Below, piece after piece: positions 47,601 to 56,734 of a DNA stretch of 64,000 nt. Both the position numbers and the translations under genes were made by a program. How positions within the stretch are numbered: the stretch's first letter is position 1; each line of letters opens with the position of its first letter. Under the pieces are notes generated by a model. That model had not been told where the DNA came from and did not search any database. It saw only the letters and a program-made list of their open reading frames with translations. Origin of the DNA: Rhodococcus_G sp042879035 (GTDB lineage Bacteria; Actinomycetota; Actinomycetes; Mycobacteriales; Mycobacteriaceae); the NCBI RefSeq assembly GCF_042879035.1, contig NZ_JBIAOU010000007.1:62001-126000 (forward strand), written 5' to 3'.

Positions 47601-49616
47601 GCCGAAACCGGAGAACACCCACACAGGGCCCTTCGCGGCGGGCGCGTCGGCGGAGAACACGCCGGGGCCGGGCTTGCCGGCGGCGACCGCACGCAGTCCG
47701 GCGATCGCCTCGGCGTGCGTGGACGCGACGACGACCGCGCGGGACCGGCCGTGGTTGCGCCGCGCGAGGGTGCGGGCCAGGTCGGTCAGCGGGGTGACGC
47801 TGCCCACCTCGGTCTCGAGCCAGTCCGCGAGGTCGGACGCGGCGCGACGGCGGCGCGACGGCATCGACGCCGACACGGGCAGCAGCACCGGCAGCTCGGG
47901 GAGGGTTTCGACGCCCATCGACTCCGCGGCGTCGGCGAGCATGACCGCGGAATCGGCCTCGATGTCGGGCAGCTCCGACGACCGTGAGTCGTTGTGGTCC
48001 GTGTCCGGGCCGGAAGGACTCACGGGGGTGTACTCGCGCACCACGACGTGGGCGTTGGTGCCGCCGAAGCCGAAGCCGGAGACACCGGCGACGGCGCGGC
48101 CGGTGTACCGCGGCCAGTCGGCGGCCTCGGGGATCACCTGCAGGCGGGCGCCGTCGAAGTCGATGTACGGATTGGGGCCCGCGTAGTTCAGCGACGGCGG
48201 GAGCTTGTCCTCCTGCATCGCCAGCACGACCTTGATCAGCCCGGCGGCTCCGGCCGCGGACTCGAGGTGGCCGAAGTTCGTCTTCGCCGAGCCGAGCAGG
48301 GCCGGCTTGTCGGCGTCACGGCCGCGGCCCACGACGCGGCCGAGGGCGTCCGCCTCGATCGGGTCGCCGAGGATGGTGCCGGTGCCGTGCGCCTCGATGT
48401 AGTCCACGCCGGACGGCGCGATGCCCGCGTCCCGGTAGGCGCTGCGCAGCACGTCCGCCTGCGCGTCCGGGTTCGGCGCGGCGAGCCCGTTGGAGCGGCC
48501 GTCCTGGTTGACGGCGGAGCCGGCGATGACGGCGAGGATCGTGTCGCCGTCGCGTTCGGCGTCCTCGAGCCGCTTGAGCACGACGAGGCCGCCGCCCTCG
48601 GCACGGACGATGCCGTTGGCGTCGGAGGAGAAGGCCTTGATCCGGCCGTCGCCGGTGAGGACGCCGGTCTCGTCGAACCCGAGGGTCGCGGCCGGGGCGA
48701 CGAGCATGTTGACGCCGCCGGCCAGCGCGAGATCGGATTCGCCGGTGCGCAGCGACCGCACCGCCTGGTGCACCGCGACCAGCGACGACGAGCACGCGGT
48801 GTCCATCGCGACGGACGGGCCGCGGAAGTCGTAGAAGTACGAGACCCGGTTCGCGACGATCGACGACGAGGTGCCGGTGATCGCGTACGGGTGGGCGTGC
48901 ACCGGGTCGCTGACGGCGAGCAGCTGGTAGTCGTTCGTGGACGTGCCGATGAAGACACCGACCTGTTCGCCCTTGAGCTCGTTGGCCGGGATCCGGGCGT
49001 GCTCGAGCGCCTCCCAGGTCAGTTCCAGCGCCAGTCGCTGCTGCGGGTCGACGTTGCGGACCTCGAGCGGCGACATCGCGAAGAACTCGGCGTCGAAGCC
49101 CTTGACGTCGTCGAGGTAGCCGCCCTTGGTGTTGGCCTTGTCGATGGCCGCGGCGATCTGCGGGTCGGACCTGAACTCGGCCCAGCGACCCTCGGGCAGG
49201 TCGGTGACGGCGTCACGGCCCTCGATCAGCAGGCGCCACATCTCGTCGGGCGTGTGCCCGGTGCCGGGGAAGCGCGACGACAGGCCGACGACGGCGATGT
49301 CGTGGGACTGCGAAGTGTCCTTGACCGCGTAGTAGGCGGCGTCGTCACTCGCGGCCGGGGCCTCCGGCTCGCCCTCGACGATGCGCGTGGCCAGCGAGGC
49401 GATCGTCGGGTGCTGGTAGGCGACGGTCGCGGGCAGCGTGACCCCGACCAGGTCCTCGATCTCGCCGGACAGGGCGACGGCGTCCCGGGAGGACAGCCCG
49501 AACTCCTCCATCGGGCGGTCGTCCGAAATGGACTCCACCGGTTGCCCGGTGGCCTCGGCAACCCAGTTGCGCAACCATTCGCGCAGCTGCGCGACCGTCA
49601 TCTCTGTCTCAGCCAT
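44619..49616 (-). CDS. pks13: Mycolic acid condensing polyketide synthase
   Basis: A 1,665-residue type I PKS that joins the meromycoloyl chain and the carboxylated alpha chain. Domain order: N-terminal ACP (Ser43 in EEFGLSSRDAV), ketosynthase (Cys275 in DTACSSSL; EAHGTGT; NFGHLES), acyltransferase (Ser753 in VGHSMGEAAAAY), second ACP (Ser1200 in LGLDSLMAVRIKNR) and thioesterase (Ser1469 in YGWSLGGVLS; His in HVGGDHIQ). This is the ACP-KS-AT-ACP-TE layout unique to Pks13; there are no reductive domains, as expected. The thioesterase transfers the product to trehalose. The ATG at 49616 is used; a TTG one codon earlier is possible. The gene lies between fadD32 and accD4, its activating and extender-supplying partners. 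Confidence 0.97.
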   Translation of the reverse strand: MAETEMTVAQLREWLRNWVAEATGQPVESISDDRPMEEFGLSSRDAVALSGEIEDLVGVTLPATVAYQHPTIASLATRIVEGEPEAPAASDDAAYYAVKDTSQSHDIAVVGLSSRFPGTGHTPDEMWRLLIEGRDAVTDLPEGRWAEFRSDPQIAAAIDKANTKGGYLDDVKGFDAEFFAMSPLEVRNVDPQQRLALELTWEALEHARIPANELKGEQVGVFIGTSTNDYQLLAVSDPVHAHPYAITGTSSSIVANRVSYFYDFRGPSVAMDTACSSSLVAVHQAVRSLRTGESDLALAGGVNMLVAPAATLGFDETGVLTGDGRIKAFSSDANGIVRAEGGGLVVLKRLEDAERDGDTILAVIAGSAVNQDGRSNGLAAPNPDAQADVLRSAYRDAGIAPSGVDYIEAHGTGTILGDPIEADALGRVVGRGRDADKPALLGSAKTNFGHLESAAGAAGLIKVVLAMQEDKLPPSLNYAGPNPYIDFDGARLQVIPEAADWPRYTGRAVAGVSGFGFGGTNAHVVVREYTPVSPSGPDTDHNDSRSSELPDIEADSAVMLADAAESMGVETLPELPVLLPVSASMPSRRRRAASDLADWLETEVGSVTPLTDLARTLARRNHGRSRAVVVASTHAEAIAGLRAVAAGKPGPGVFSADAPAAKGPVWVFSGFGSQHRKMAKQLYLNNAVFRAAVDEVDELIEYESGYKMAEKFVDDSIDYDVETSQVGIFTIQIGLAALLRHHGAEPSAAVGHSMGEAAAAYVTGGLSLEDAVRVITARSRLMGEAEATLSGDDIRLMALVEYSAAEIESVLGDFPHLEVCVYAAPTHTVIGGPQPEVEAIVARAEAEEKLGRILQTKGASHTSQVDPILGEFAAELAGIEPHTLKVGLYSSVDKETFYRAGHEPIHPVEYWTKGMRHSVYFTNAVRMAVDAGHTTFVELAPNPATLMSVAATVFDAGVHDAQLIPTLKRKEDEEVGVLTALAQLYVHGQPVDLSSVLPAGGYANPPRTAFQRKEHWLDIQVSASGATRAPGAHVALPDGRHVWEVAASAVTDLNGLATSAAAQVLSDVTLTAAIAHGDLPKSGTLTTTLAPHPGGGALQVHSKPAATGNGPQLGTFTLLLDAVVSSGEALPELVVAEPVTRSSSPMEELPEVVESFGDKWDPNGTQTMEDRLALIVAESMGYAPEDLPAEIPLIELGLDSLMAVRIKNRVEYEFDIPQLQLQAVRDANLREVEKYLRYAIENREEVEALAAQQRAEKEAAQRAEGAEVEKPSAAVDSTLDGETTSPVAEAERLLVEGDEGSSDGEINVPPRDAAERLAFATWAVVTGKSAKGIFTILPVLDDDTAEKLAARLTERAGGEITFDDVLDSETIEQLAERVRPHLEDAGKIEGLVRALRARPEGSSAVPVFVFHPAGGSTVAYEPLLRRLPAGTPMYGFERTEGPIEVRAREYLPLIKEIQGDGPYVLYGWSLGGVLSYAVAKLLRAEGKDVRIVGLIDTVMAGEEVEDTPDEIKKRWQRYAAFAKKTYNVDAPLPYDRLAAAATDEEQITILMDLLKVSGAQIPGGIIEHQRTSWLDNRALQTAKVDSYDGDVVLYMADKYHDDAIALEPAFATRAPDGGWGKAVANLEIIHVGGDHIQVVDEPYIAKVGADLTEKLAAIEAENRSN

Positions 49617-49667
49617 CAATCCATCACGCTACTCGTCGTCGCAGGGCTCGTCGGGGACGCTGTCAAC

Positions 49668-51554
49668 TCAGACGCTGTCCGGGAACGCGGTCTGCTGGTG
49701 GCCGCCGCGCAGGGTGCCCTCGATGTACGCCGCCTTGCAGGCGCGTCGCGCGATCTTGCCGCTCGACGTGCGGGGAATCGATCCCGCGGGGACCAGCAGG
49801 ATGTCGCGGGCGGTGACGCCGTGGCGGGTGGAGATCGCGGCCCGGACCGCGTCCGCGATCGGCTGCGGATCGGCCTTGCCCGCGCCGGGGGCACGCTCGC
49901 CGACCACGACCAGCTGCTCGGACGCGTCGTCCGCGTCGAAGGTCAGGCCGGTCACACCGGACTCGAAGACCTCCTTCGGCAGCTGGTTGGCGGGCACCGC
50001 GAACGCCGCGACGAACCCGGGACGCAGCGCCGCGCTGGCCTCCTGTGCGGAGTATTCGAGGTCCTGCGGGTAGTGGTTACGGCCGTCGACGATCACCAGG
50101 TCCTTGACGCGTCCGGTGATGTACAGCTCGCCGTCCACGTAGACGCCGTAGTCGCCGGTGCGCATCCACTTGGCGTCGTCGGGGGCACCGTCGGCCTTGC
50201 TGCCCTCGGCCAACCGCGAGGCGAGGCGGTTGTGGAACGTCTGCTCGGTCTCCTCGCGGCGACCCCAGTAACCCTGGCCCATGTTGTTGCCGTGCAGCCA
50301 GATCTCCCCGACGTGCTCGTCGGGGACCTCGGCGCCGGTGTCCGGGTCGACGATCGCGGCCCACTGGCTGCGGGCGACGTGCCCGCAGGACACCTGCGCG
50401 ATGGCGCCGGGCGCGTCCTGCGCGACCTTGACCATCCGGCCCTGGTTCAGCTGGTCGCGGTCGACGTGGATGACCCGCGCCTCGTCGGACTGGTCGGTTG
50501 TCGACACGAACAGGGTCGCCTCGGCCATGCCGTACGACGGCTTGATCGCGGTCTTCGGCAGGCCGTACGGCGCGAAGGCCTCGTTGAACTTGCGCATCGA
50601 CGCGGTGGTGACCGGCTCGCTGCCGTTGATCAGGCCGATGACGTTCGACAGGTCGAGCGTCTCGCCGCTCTTCGGCAACCCGCGCGCGGCGGCGTGCTCG
50701 AACGCGAAGTTCGGGGCGGCGGCGAAGGTGCCTGCGCCGTCCGAGACCGCCGCCAGCTCCTTGATCCACCGGTACGGACGCGCCACGAACGCGCGCGGGC
50801 TCATGATGGTGATGTACTTGCCGCCCAGCGCGGGCAGGATCACCGTGAGCAGGCCCATGTCGTGGAACAGCGGCAACCAGGTGACGCCGCGGGAGTCGGT
50901 GGTCAGTCCGATCGCGTCGACCATCTGCAGCGCGTTGGTGCCGACCGCGCGGTGGGTGATCTCGACGCCCGCCGGGGTACGGGTGGAACCGGACGTGTAC
51001 TGCAGGTACGCGATGTCGTCGAGCGCGGGCGCCGGGTTGACCCAGGTCTCGCCGACGGTGTCGGGGATCGCGTCGACCGCGATGATGCGGGGACGCTGCG
51101 AGGCGGGCAGCGATCGGAACAGCTGCCGCACGCCGGCGGCCGACTCGGTGGCGGTGAGGATCGCGGCCGGTTCGCAGTCGCCGAGGACGGCGTGCAGGCG
51201 GTCCGTGTGGCCCGGCTCGTCCGGATCGAACAGCGGGACGGCGATCGTGCCGGCGTGGATGGCGGCGAAGAAGGAGATGACGTAGTCGAGGCCCTGCGGT
51301 GCGAGGACGGCGACGCGGTCGCCGGGCTTGGTCACCTGCTGGAGGCGGGCGGCGACGGCCCGCAGCCGGACACCGAACTCCGTCCAGTTCAGCTCGTGGA
51401 CCTCGCCGTCGCGTTCGCGGGAGTAGTCGATGTAGCGGTATGCCAGCTCGTCGGAGTTCTCCCGAGTGTGCTGCTCGACGTAGTCGACGAGGGTGCTGCC
51501 CGGCATCAGTGTGATGTGGCCGGACTCGTCGACGTACTCATCGAAGTTCTTCAT
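49668..51554 (-). CDS. fadD32: Long-chain fatty-acyl-AMP ligase
   Basis: A 628-residue ANL-superfamily enzyme that activates meromycolic acid as acyl-AMP and loads it on the N-terminal ACP of Pks13. Motifs: YTSGSTRTPAGVEITHRA (AMP/P-loop), PLFHDMGL, PSYGMAEATLF and the hinge TGDYGVYVDGELYITGRVKD. The C-terminal Lys region is IPRTSSGKIARRACKAAY. The ATG at 51554 has an excellent GGAGGAGAAGG ribosome-binding site. It is separated from pks13 by 51 bp and preceded by 171 bp of non-coding DNA that probably holds a promoter. Confidence 0.96.
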   Translation of the reverse strand: MKNFDEYVDESGHITLMPGSTLVDYVEQHTRENSDELAYRYIDYSRERDGEVHELNWTEFGVRLRAVAARLQQVTKPGDRVAVLAPQGLDYVISFFAAIHAGTIAVPLFDPDEPGHTDRLHAVLGDCEPAAILTATESAAGVRQLFRSLPASQRPRIIAVDAIPDTVGETWVNPAPALDDIAYLQYTSGSTRTPAGVEITHRAVGTNALQMVDAIGLTTDSRGVTWLPLFHDMGLLTVILPALGGKYITIMSPRAFVARPYRWIKELAAVSDGAGTFAAAPNFAFEHAAARGLPKSGETLDLSNVIGLINGSEPVTTASMRKFNEAFAPYGLPKTAIKPSYGMAEATLFVSTTDQSDEARVIHVDRDQLNQGRMVKVAQDAPGAIAQVSCGHVARSQWAAIVDPDTGAEVPDEHVGEIWLHGNNMGQGYWGRREETEQTFHNRLASRLAEGSKADGAPDDAKWMRTGDYGVYVDGELYITGRVKDLVIVDGRNHYPQDLEYSAQEASAALRPGFVAAFAVPANQLPKEVFESGVTGLTFDADDASEQLVVVGERAPGAGKADPQPIADAVRAAISTRHGVTARDILLVPAGSIPRTSSGKIARRACKAAYIEGTLRGGHQQTAFPDSV

Positions 51555-51725
51555 ACCTTCTCCTCCAAGGCAGCCTGCCGGTACCAGGATCGTGCACCGA
51601 CGGACCTCATCCCCTGCGACCGCGGGGGATCGCACAAACAATGTCTAGTAGCAATACTCAGGTCTCGTCTTGGTAACGGACCTCTTCGCACCCCAAACCA
51701 TCAGAATGTTACTAGGCCATCCGGG

Positions 51726-52718
51726 TCATTCACCCTTCAGCTGTGCCACGACCGGCGCGAACGCCTCCATCTGTGTCGGGAAGATACCGACGTACGACAT
51801 CGAGGTCCGAGCGCGAACTGCCCTTATCTGATCGGCGATTTCCTCGTGGGTACCGATCGCGAGGTACGGGGATTCGAGGATGTCCTGCACGGTCAGTGTG
51901 ACATCCGCCTCGATGTTCGGGGGATACCCGTTCGCGAGCGCCGCCAGCGCCATCTCCGCCATCGCCTCGCGGTCCTCGGTCGGCATGACGGTGGTGATCG
52001 TCCAGTTCAGCTCGATGTCGTCGAATCGGTCACCGGCCGCCTCCCGGATCCGCTCCACCCGCTCGGCGGTCGCCTCGAGGGTGATGCCGGAGAGCAGCAT
52101 CTTGCCCTCCTTGTTGGACGGCGACGCGACGGAGATGATGTCGGCGTAGCGGGCGGCCAGCGCGAGCATCCTCGGTCCGCCGCCACCGACCGCGATCGGC
52201 GGCCTCGGGCCCTGCCGGGGCCGAGGGCTGCCCTTGAGTCCGTTGACCTGGTAGTGCTCCCCCGTGAACGTGCACTCCTGTCCGCGCAGCAGCGTGTCCA
52301 GGATCTGGAGGGATTCCTCGAGCTTGGCGATGCGGACGCCCGGACGCTCGTACTCGATCCCCGCCTTGTCGAACTCGTCCTTGAGCCAACCGGCCCCGAT
52401 ACCGAGCTCGAGGCGACCACCCGAGAGCACGTCGATGGTCGCGGCGTCCTTGGCCAGAACCGCAGGATGCCGAAAGCCGTTGGCCAACACCGCCGTACCG
52501 AGCCTGATCTTGTCCGTCGCGACGGCGAGCGCGCCCAGCGCCGCGATCGGGCCCACCTGGTTGCCCAGGTGGTCGGGAATCATGAACGTGTCGTATCCGA
52601 GTTCCTCGGCCTTCTGCGCCAGCTTCACGAATCGCCGGGCGCCACCCTCCTCGGCGTTGCCCTCACCACCGGCGGCGAACCGGAACTTGCGCGGCGCGGT
52701 GGCGTCGGCGGAACTCAT
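51726..52718 (-). CDS. LLM-class F420-dependent oxidoreductase
   Basis: A 330-residue luciferase-like TIM-barrel protein: AQKAEELGYDTFMIPDHLGN (first strand/helix), RLGTAVLANGFRHPAVLAKDAATIDVLSGGRLELGIGAGW (cofactor loop region) and PPIAVGGGGPRMLALAARYADI in sequence. This set fits the TIGR03621-like F420 group common in mycolic-acid bacteria. These enzymes reduce or oxidise conjugated carbonyl or enol substrates with F420. In mycobacteria fadD32 is normally followed upstream directly by the Culp6 gene; here this gene is inserted between them on the same strand, with 103-bp and 171-bp gaps. A link to mycolate metabolism is possible but unproven. Confidence 0.85.
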   Translation of the reverse strand: MSSADATAPRKFRFAAGGEGNAEEGGARRFVKLAQKAEELGYDTFMIPDHLGNQVGPIAALGALAVATDKIRLGTAVLANGFRHPAVLAKDAATIDVLSGGRLELGIGAGWLKDEFDKAGIEYERPGVRIAKLEESLQILDTLLRGQECTFTGEHYQVNGLKGSPRPRQGPRPPIAVGGGGPRMLALAARYADIISVASPSNKEGKMLLSGITLEATAERVERIREAAGDRFDDIELNWTITTVMPTEDREAMAEMALAALANGYPPNIEADVTLTVQDILESPYLAIGTHEEIADQIRAVRARTSMSYVGIFPTQMEAFAPVVAQLKGE

Positions 52719-52821
52719 CGATCATTTCTCCTGAAACTGGGCTCGGCTGTCCGGCAGGTGGCCGGGGGAACTCTATCCGGAACGTGCAGTCACTCCCTAT
52801 TCGTACGCAGAGCGGAAAGTG

Positions 52822-53796
52822 CTACTCGTGCGCGGGAGTGGGAGCGGATCGGACCTTGTCGGCGGCCCAGTTTGTCATCCACTGAGTCGCAGTGGTGCCG
52901 TTTTCATCCACCCCGAAGCTGTTGTACAGAGCATGCACAGGGTTGTTCACGTACCCGAGAAGTCGGGACAGACTGGCGGTCCAGTTGCCCGGTGCGAACG
53001 CACCGTCGGGGGCGTCGCAGATGCCGTCGGTCGGGGCGCAGATCTGCACGGCCCGGTCGGCGAGCGTGCCGAACCCGCCCGGCCGCGCGCCGGTCATGGT
53101 GATCCCCGGCAGCTTGATCCCGGCCAACGCGACCTCCGCGCCGACCCCGCCCACCGGCGGGCCGATCGTCGGCGCGGCCGCCGGATCACGTCGACCGTCC
53201 GCGATCACACCGACGCCGAGCACCAGATCCTCCGGAACCGGCCCGGTGCCCGCGCCGATGCTCGCCGCGACGTCGCCGGCGATGACCGCGCCCTGGGAGA
53301 ACCCGGTGAGCACGAAACTCGTCAGCGGACACTCGGCGTGCATCGACGCCATCACCTCGGTGGCCTTCGCGGTGCCCTCCCCACGGCTGACGTTGTAGGA
53401 GGCCTGCCCGTCCGGCGGAATCGCGATCGGATTCGAGAACTGCGCCACGTAGGGCACCGTGTACACCTGCGCGCGCTGCGGGTCGAACTCGGCCTGCAGC
53501 GGCCTCGTGATGTTCAACATCAGCGAGTTCGGGTTCGCGGTCGGGTTGAACGGATCGTCACCCGCGCTCGACTCCCACGTCCCCGGGATCGCGATCACCT
53601 GCACATCGGGACAGCTCGCCGGTTGCGCGGACGGCCGCTCCGGCGCGGGCGGCGTGACCGGCGGCTTGGGCACCCGGCCCGCCAGCAGATACCACGCCAC
53701 CAGCGCGACGAGCGCCACCACGAGGACGACGATCAGCACGATCAGCATTCGCAGCAGGCGACTACGGCCCCGGCGGGCCTTGCGGGCGGACGACAT
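52822..53796 (-). CDS. Cutinase-family envelope hydrolase (Culp6 / Rv3802c type)
   Basis: A 324-residue protein: N-terminal membrane anchor or uncleaved signal (RMLIVLIVVLVVALVALVAWYLLAG, about 16-40), a Pro-rich linker, then a cutinase-like alpha/beta hydrolase. The nucleophile elbow is LTGFSQGAVIAG; Cys pairs (PASCPDVQV, HAECPL, QICAPTDGICDAPDG) fit the conserved disulfides; the last Cys segment holds the catalytic Asp and LGYVNNPVHALYNSFG the His. In mycobacteria the homologue is an essential phospholipase/thioesterase that influences mycolate content. It sits in the conserved position between fadD32 and the Ag85 genes, 3 bp after the DUF732 gene. Confidence 0.87.
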   Translation of the reverse strand: MSSARKARRGRSRLLRMLIVLIVVLVVALVALVAWYLLAGRVPKPPVTPPAPERPSAQPASCPDVQVIAIPGTWESSAGDDPFNPTANPNSLMLNITRPLQAEFDPQRAQVYTVPYVAQFSNPIAIPPDGQASYNVSRGEGTAKATEVMASMHAECPLTSFVLTGFSQGAVIAGDVAASIGAGTGPVPEDLVLGVGVIADGRRDPAAAPTIGPPVGGVGAEVALAGIKLPGITMTGARPGGFGTLADRAVQICAPTDGICDAPDGAFAPGNWTASLSRLLGYVNNPVHALYNSFGVDENGTTATQWMTNWAADKVRSAPTPAHE

Positions 53797-53799
53797 CGA

Positions 53800-54345
53800 C
53801 TACGAGCAGTAGGTCGACGTGGCAGCGTCGATGTACACCTGCGCGTGCATCACCGCGTCCGCCTCGGACGGGGTCCCGCCGGTCAGTCCGGCCTCGACCC
53901 CCGCCATCCCGGTCACGTACGCCAGGATCTCCGCGTCGGCGACGTTGCTCTGCTTCGCGGCACAGATGTAGTTCGCGGTCGAGATGGCGATGTTGCCGTT
54001 GTCCGCGTAGGTGACTCCGTGCTCCTCCAACTCCGCCAGGAAAGCCCGTCCGCGGTCGTCGATCGGCGGAACCTCCGTGGGACCGGGGAACCCGCTCGGG
54101 ACCGGCTCCGGGGTCTCCGGCGGCGCGGTCGCCGCGACGGAGGGTGTCGTGTAGGCGGGCACCTCGATGCCGGTGGCCAGCGGCGGCACGGTCGGAGACC
54201 CGGATCCGGCGGCGGTGGTCAGTGTCGGCGTGCTCGACGCGGTCGAGTCGTCGCTGCCACAGCCCGCGAGGACGCCGACCGACACGGCCGCGAACGACGC
54301 GACGGCCAACGCCTTCACGAGCGGGGTACGGGAGGGAAAGAGCAT
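53800..54345 (-). CDS. DUF732-containing lipoprotein
   Basis: A 181-residue exported protein with a lipobox: VASFAAVSVGVLAGCGSDDS, so Cys28 is the probable lipidated residue. A Thr/Pro-rich linker (about 35-95) leads to a DUF732 domain (RGRAFLAELEEHGVTYADNG, ANYICAAKQ, TYCS) with two Cys likely disulfide-bonded. DUF732 proteins are small envelope proteins of mycolic-acid bacteria without known activity. The stop lies 3 bp before the cutinase ATG, indicating co-transcription and perhaps a shared complex at the outer face of the membrane. Confidence 0.82.
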   Translation of the reverse strand: MLFPSRTPLVKALAVASFAAVSVGVLAGCGSDDSTASSTPTLTTAAGSGSPTVPPLATGIEVPAYTTPSVAATAPPETPEPVPSGFPGPTEVPPIDDRGRAFLAELEEHGVTYADNGNIAISTANYICAAKQSNVADAEILAYVTGMAGVEAGLTGGTPSEADAVMHAQVYIDAATSTYCS

Positions 54346-54418
54346 CTACACAGTCCTGTCCGGTGGTCGGCGGGCCCGGCCGCCGCTCCTGGGTGATCGC
54401 TGTCGAGGGTACCGACGC

Positions 54419-54454
54419 GGGCGGGCCGGGTTCGTCGTCGAACCCGGCCCGCCC
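54419..54454 (-). terminator. Hairpin after the Ag85-LGFP gene
   Basis: A perfect 16-bp stem (arms 54419-54434 and 54439-54454, loop TCGT), 12 bp beyond the stop. Confidence 0.85.
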
Positions 54455-54465
54455 ACGCCGATCCG

Positions 54466-56544
54466 CTAGTGGATCTCGGCGTTACCGTTGTTCACCGTGA
54501 TGTTGCCGAACTGGAAGTTCTGCTGGACACCACCGGCGATGGGGAATTCGTCACCGACCGGGTAGCCGAGCCGGCCGCCTTCCCAGCCCTGGCTGCCCCA
54601 GGCGTCGAAGATCGGTCCGTTCTTCACCGACCAGGCCCCGCTGAGCACGCTCCAGTAGATGTTGCCGTTCTCGAACACGTTGAACCGGCCGCCGTCGCGG
54701 AGCGGGCCCTGCTCACTGCTCTTCGGGAACCCGAGCCAGCTGTTCTCGTAGCCCATCTGGCCGTACTTCTGCATGATCAGACCCTGGACACCATTCGCGC
54801 CGGTGGTCGGGCTCCAGTAGATCGCGCCGATCTCGAAGCCCTGCACCGCGCCGTCCTTGTCCGGCGTGTCCGTCTCGTCGCCGACCGGGTAGCCGAGCGG
54901 GCCGGTCTCCCAGCCCTGCGACGCCCACAGATCACGGATCGCGCCGCGCACCGAGTGCGCGCCGGTCTGCGGGGTCCAGTAGATCGAGCCGCCCTGGAAG
55001 TGGTTGGCGCGACCACGGCCGTCCGGGGTGCCGAACTCGCTGGTGGTCGGGAGGCCGAGCGGGCCGGCGGGGCCGCCCATCGCCTGGTACTCGCCACCGA
55101 TCATGCCGGTGACGACCTGCGCGCCGGTGCCGCCGGACCAGAAGATCCGGCCGTTGCGGAAGTCCTGCGCGAGTCCACCCGCGACGCCGTACTCACCGGT
55201 GACGCAGCCGCCGAGCCACGGGTTCGCGTTCGCCAGCGCGCCGATGTCGCCGCCGAGGCCGCAGGCCGGGGCGCTGGCCGCGACACCGAGTGCGTTCGCG
55301 ACCTGCGGCCACGCCTGGTGCATCTCGAACTGCCAGTACGGCCAGGAGTGGGTTCCCGACGGTCGGTAGTTGACCTGCGCGGGGATACCGAGCTGGTTCA
55401 GCTTGGTGGCGAACGACTGCGACGTCAGCCGCGACAGGATCTCGAGGCCCATGCCCGCGTAGTTGGTGGACACACCCGGGATGCCGGATGGCTGGTCGTA
55501 CGGACCGGTCATGCCGCTGCCGCTCGAGATGTACAGGCTGGTTCCCTTGAGGTTCTCGGCCTGGATGTAGGGGTCGTGTTCCTTCCACAGCGGATTGGTC
55601 GGCGCGCCCCACATCTTGCTGACGTTGTATCCGCCCGCATCCTGCATCGCGAACTGCAGCGCCTGCGGCATGCCCAACGACGTCGTGCTCAGGTACCCCG
55701 AGAACGAGCCCGCGAACTTGAAGAAGCCGGGGTTGCGGGCGGCGAGGAACATCGCCGAGGTGCCGCCCATCGACAGGCCGATCACGCCGCGGGTGTCGGT
55801 GGTGCGCATGCTTTTCTGCAGGACCGGCGGCAGTTCCTTCGTCAGGAACGTCTCCAGTTGGTAGAACTTGCCGTTGTCGGGCTCGAGCCAGTCGGAGTAG
55901 AAGCTGGACTGGCCGCCGACCGGCAGGATCACGTTGACGTTCTTGTCGGCGTAGAAGTTCACCGCGTCCGTCTCGATCGTCCAGCCGCTCTCGTCGTCGC
56001 GAGCACGCAGGCCGTCGAGCATGTACAGCGCCGGGAACGTGGCGTCGGGCTTGGCGTTCCAGTCGCGCGCCAGCAGGATCTGCACCTGGAACGGCGCACC
56101 CATCGCGGCCGAGTCGACCCAGAGCGCGACGCGTCGGTCGGTGATCCACTCGACCTTCGAGACTCCCGGGATCGTTCGGCTCGGCGCGGCCTCGGACCGT
56201 GCGGAGATGACCGGGGCCGGCGCGGCGACCGTGGTCGTCGGGGCGACGGTCGTCGTCGTGGTCGGTGCGGTCGTGGTGGTCGGGGCGACGGTGGTCGTGG
56301 TCGGCGCCGCGGACTTCGTGGTCGTGGTGGCCGACTTCTGGACCGGCGCGATCGTCTCCGGGGCCGGGGAGGTCGTCGTCGTGGCGGTCGGGGTCGTCGT
56401 GGTCGGTTGTGCCGCTGCCACACCGACGGTCGTCAGTCCGGCGGCGGCGGGCAGGACGAGAGCGGCGGCCACCAGCGCCAGCGCACGGCCGCGTCGGTCA
56501 CTCCGGTGGGAGCGCAGCCCCAACTTTCTCGACGATGGTCGCAT
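54466..56544 (-). CDS. Mycolyltransferase (Ag85 family) with C-terminal LGFP repeats
   Basis: A 692-residue secreted protein. A signal peptide ends near AAAQP (residue 47). A Thr/Pro-rich low-complexity linker (about 48-105) follows, then an Ag85 alpha/beta hydrolase domain (about 120-430): LYMLDGLRARDDESGW, SSFYSDWLEP, nucleophile GLSMGGTSAMF, His in PSGTHSWPYWQFEM. Five LGFP-type repeats fill 450-692 (WLGGCVTGE, LGLPTTSE, LGYPVGDE, LGFPKSSE, LGYPVGDE). LGFP repeats are thought to anchor proteins to the wall. The architecture resembles corynebacterial PS1 (Csp1). It transfers mycolate from trehalose monomycolate. It is flanked by hairpins, so it is monocistronic. Confidence 0.92.
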   Translation of the reverse strand: MRPSSRKLGLRSHRSDRRGRALALVAAALVLPAAAGLTTVGVAAAQPTTTTPTATTTTSPAPETIAPVQKSATTTTKSAAPTTTTVAPTTTTAPTTTTTVAPTTTVAAPAPVISARSEAAPSRTIPGVSKVEWITDRRVALWVDSAAMGAPFQVQILLARDWNAKPDATFPALYMLDGLRARDDESGWTIETDAVNFYADKNVNVILPVGGQSSFYSDWLEPDNGKFYQLETFLTKELPPVLQKSMRTTDTRGVIGLSMGGTSAMFLAARNPGFFKFAGSFSGYLSTTSLGMPQALQFAMQDAGGYNVSKMWGAPTNPLWKEHDPYIQAENLKGTSLYISSGSGMTGPYDQPSGIPGVSTNYAGMGLEILSRLTSQSFATKLNQLGIPAQVNYRPSGTHSWPYWQFEMHQAWPQVANALGVAASAPACGLGGDIGALANANPWLGGCVTGEYGVAGGLAQDFRNGRIFWSGGTGAQVVTGMIGGEYQAMGGPAGPLGLPTTSEFGTPDGRGRANHFQGGSIYWTPQTGAHSVRGAIRDLWASQGWETGPLGYPVGDETDTPDKDGAVQGFEIGAIYWSPTTGANGVQGLIMQKYGQMGYENSWLGFPKSSEQGPLRDGGRFNVFENGNIYWSVLSGAWSVKNGPIFDAWGSQGWEGGRLGYPVGDEFPIAGGVQQNFQFGNITVNNGNAEIH

Positions 56545-56734
56545 TGACGGTGACTCGCTTTCTGGTGTGGCCGGTCTCGGTGAACCCGGCGTGTCTTCGT
56601 GGTCCCCGACTCGCACGCCTATGCGTTGTGACGCATGAACACTCGTGTGTCCATTTCTACACGTCGGGGCAGGTGTGACGGATGTGACGCGCGGCACCTT
56701 CTGATGCTTTGTTACGTTCACGTGCTCGAACGAC

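Noticed and set aside
47994..53102. A 1,702-codon plus-strand open frame opposite pks13 and fadD32
   Set aside because: It is the antisense shadow of high-GC codon bias: Arg/Val/Gly/Asp-rich, no domain recognisable, while the minus strand encodes unmistakable Pks13 and FadD32.
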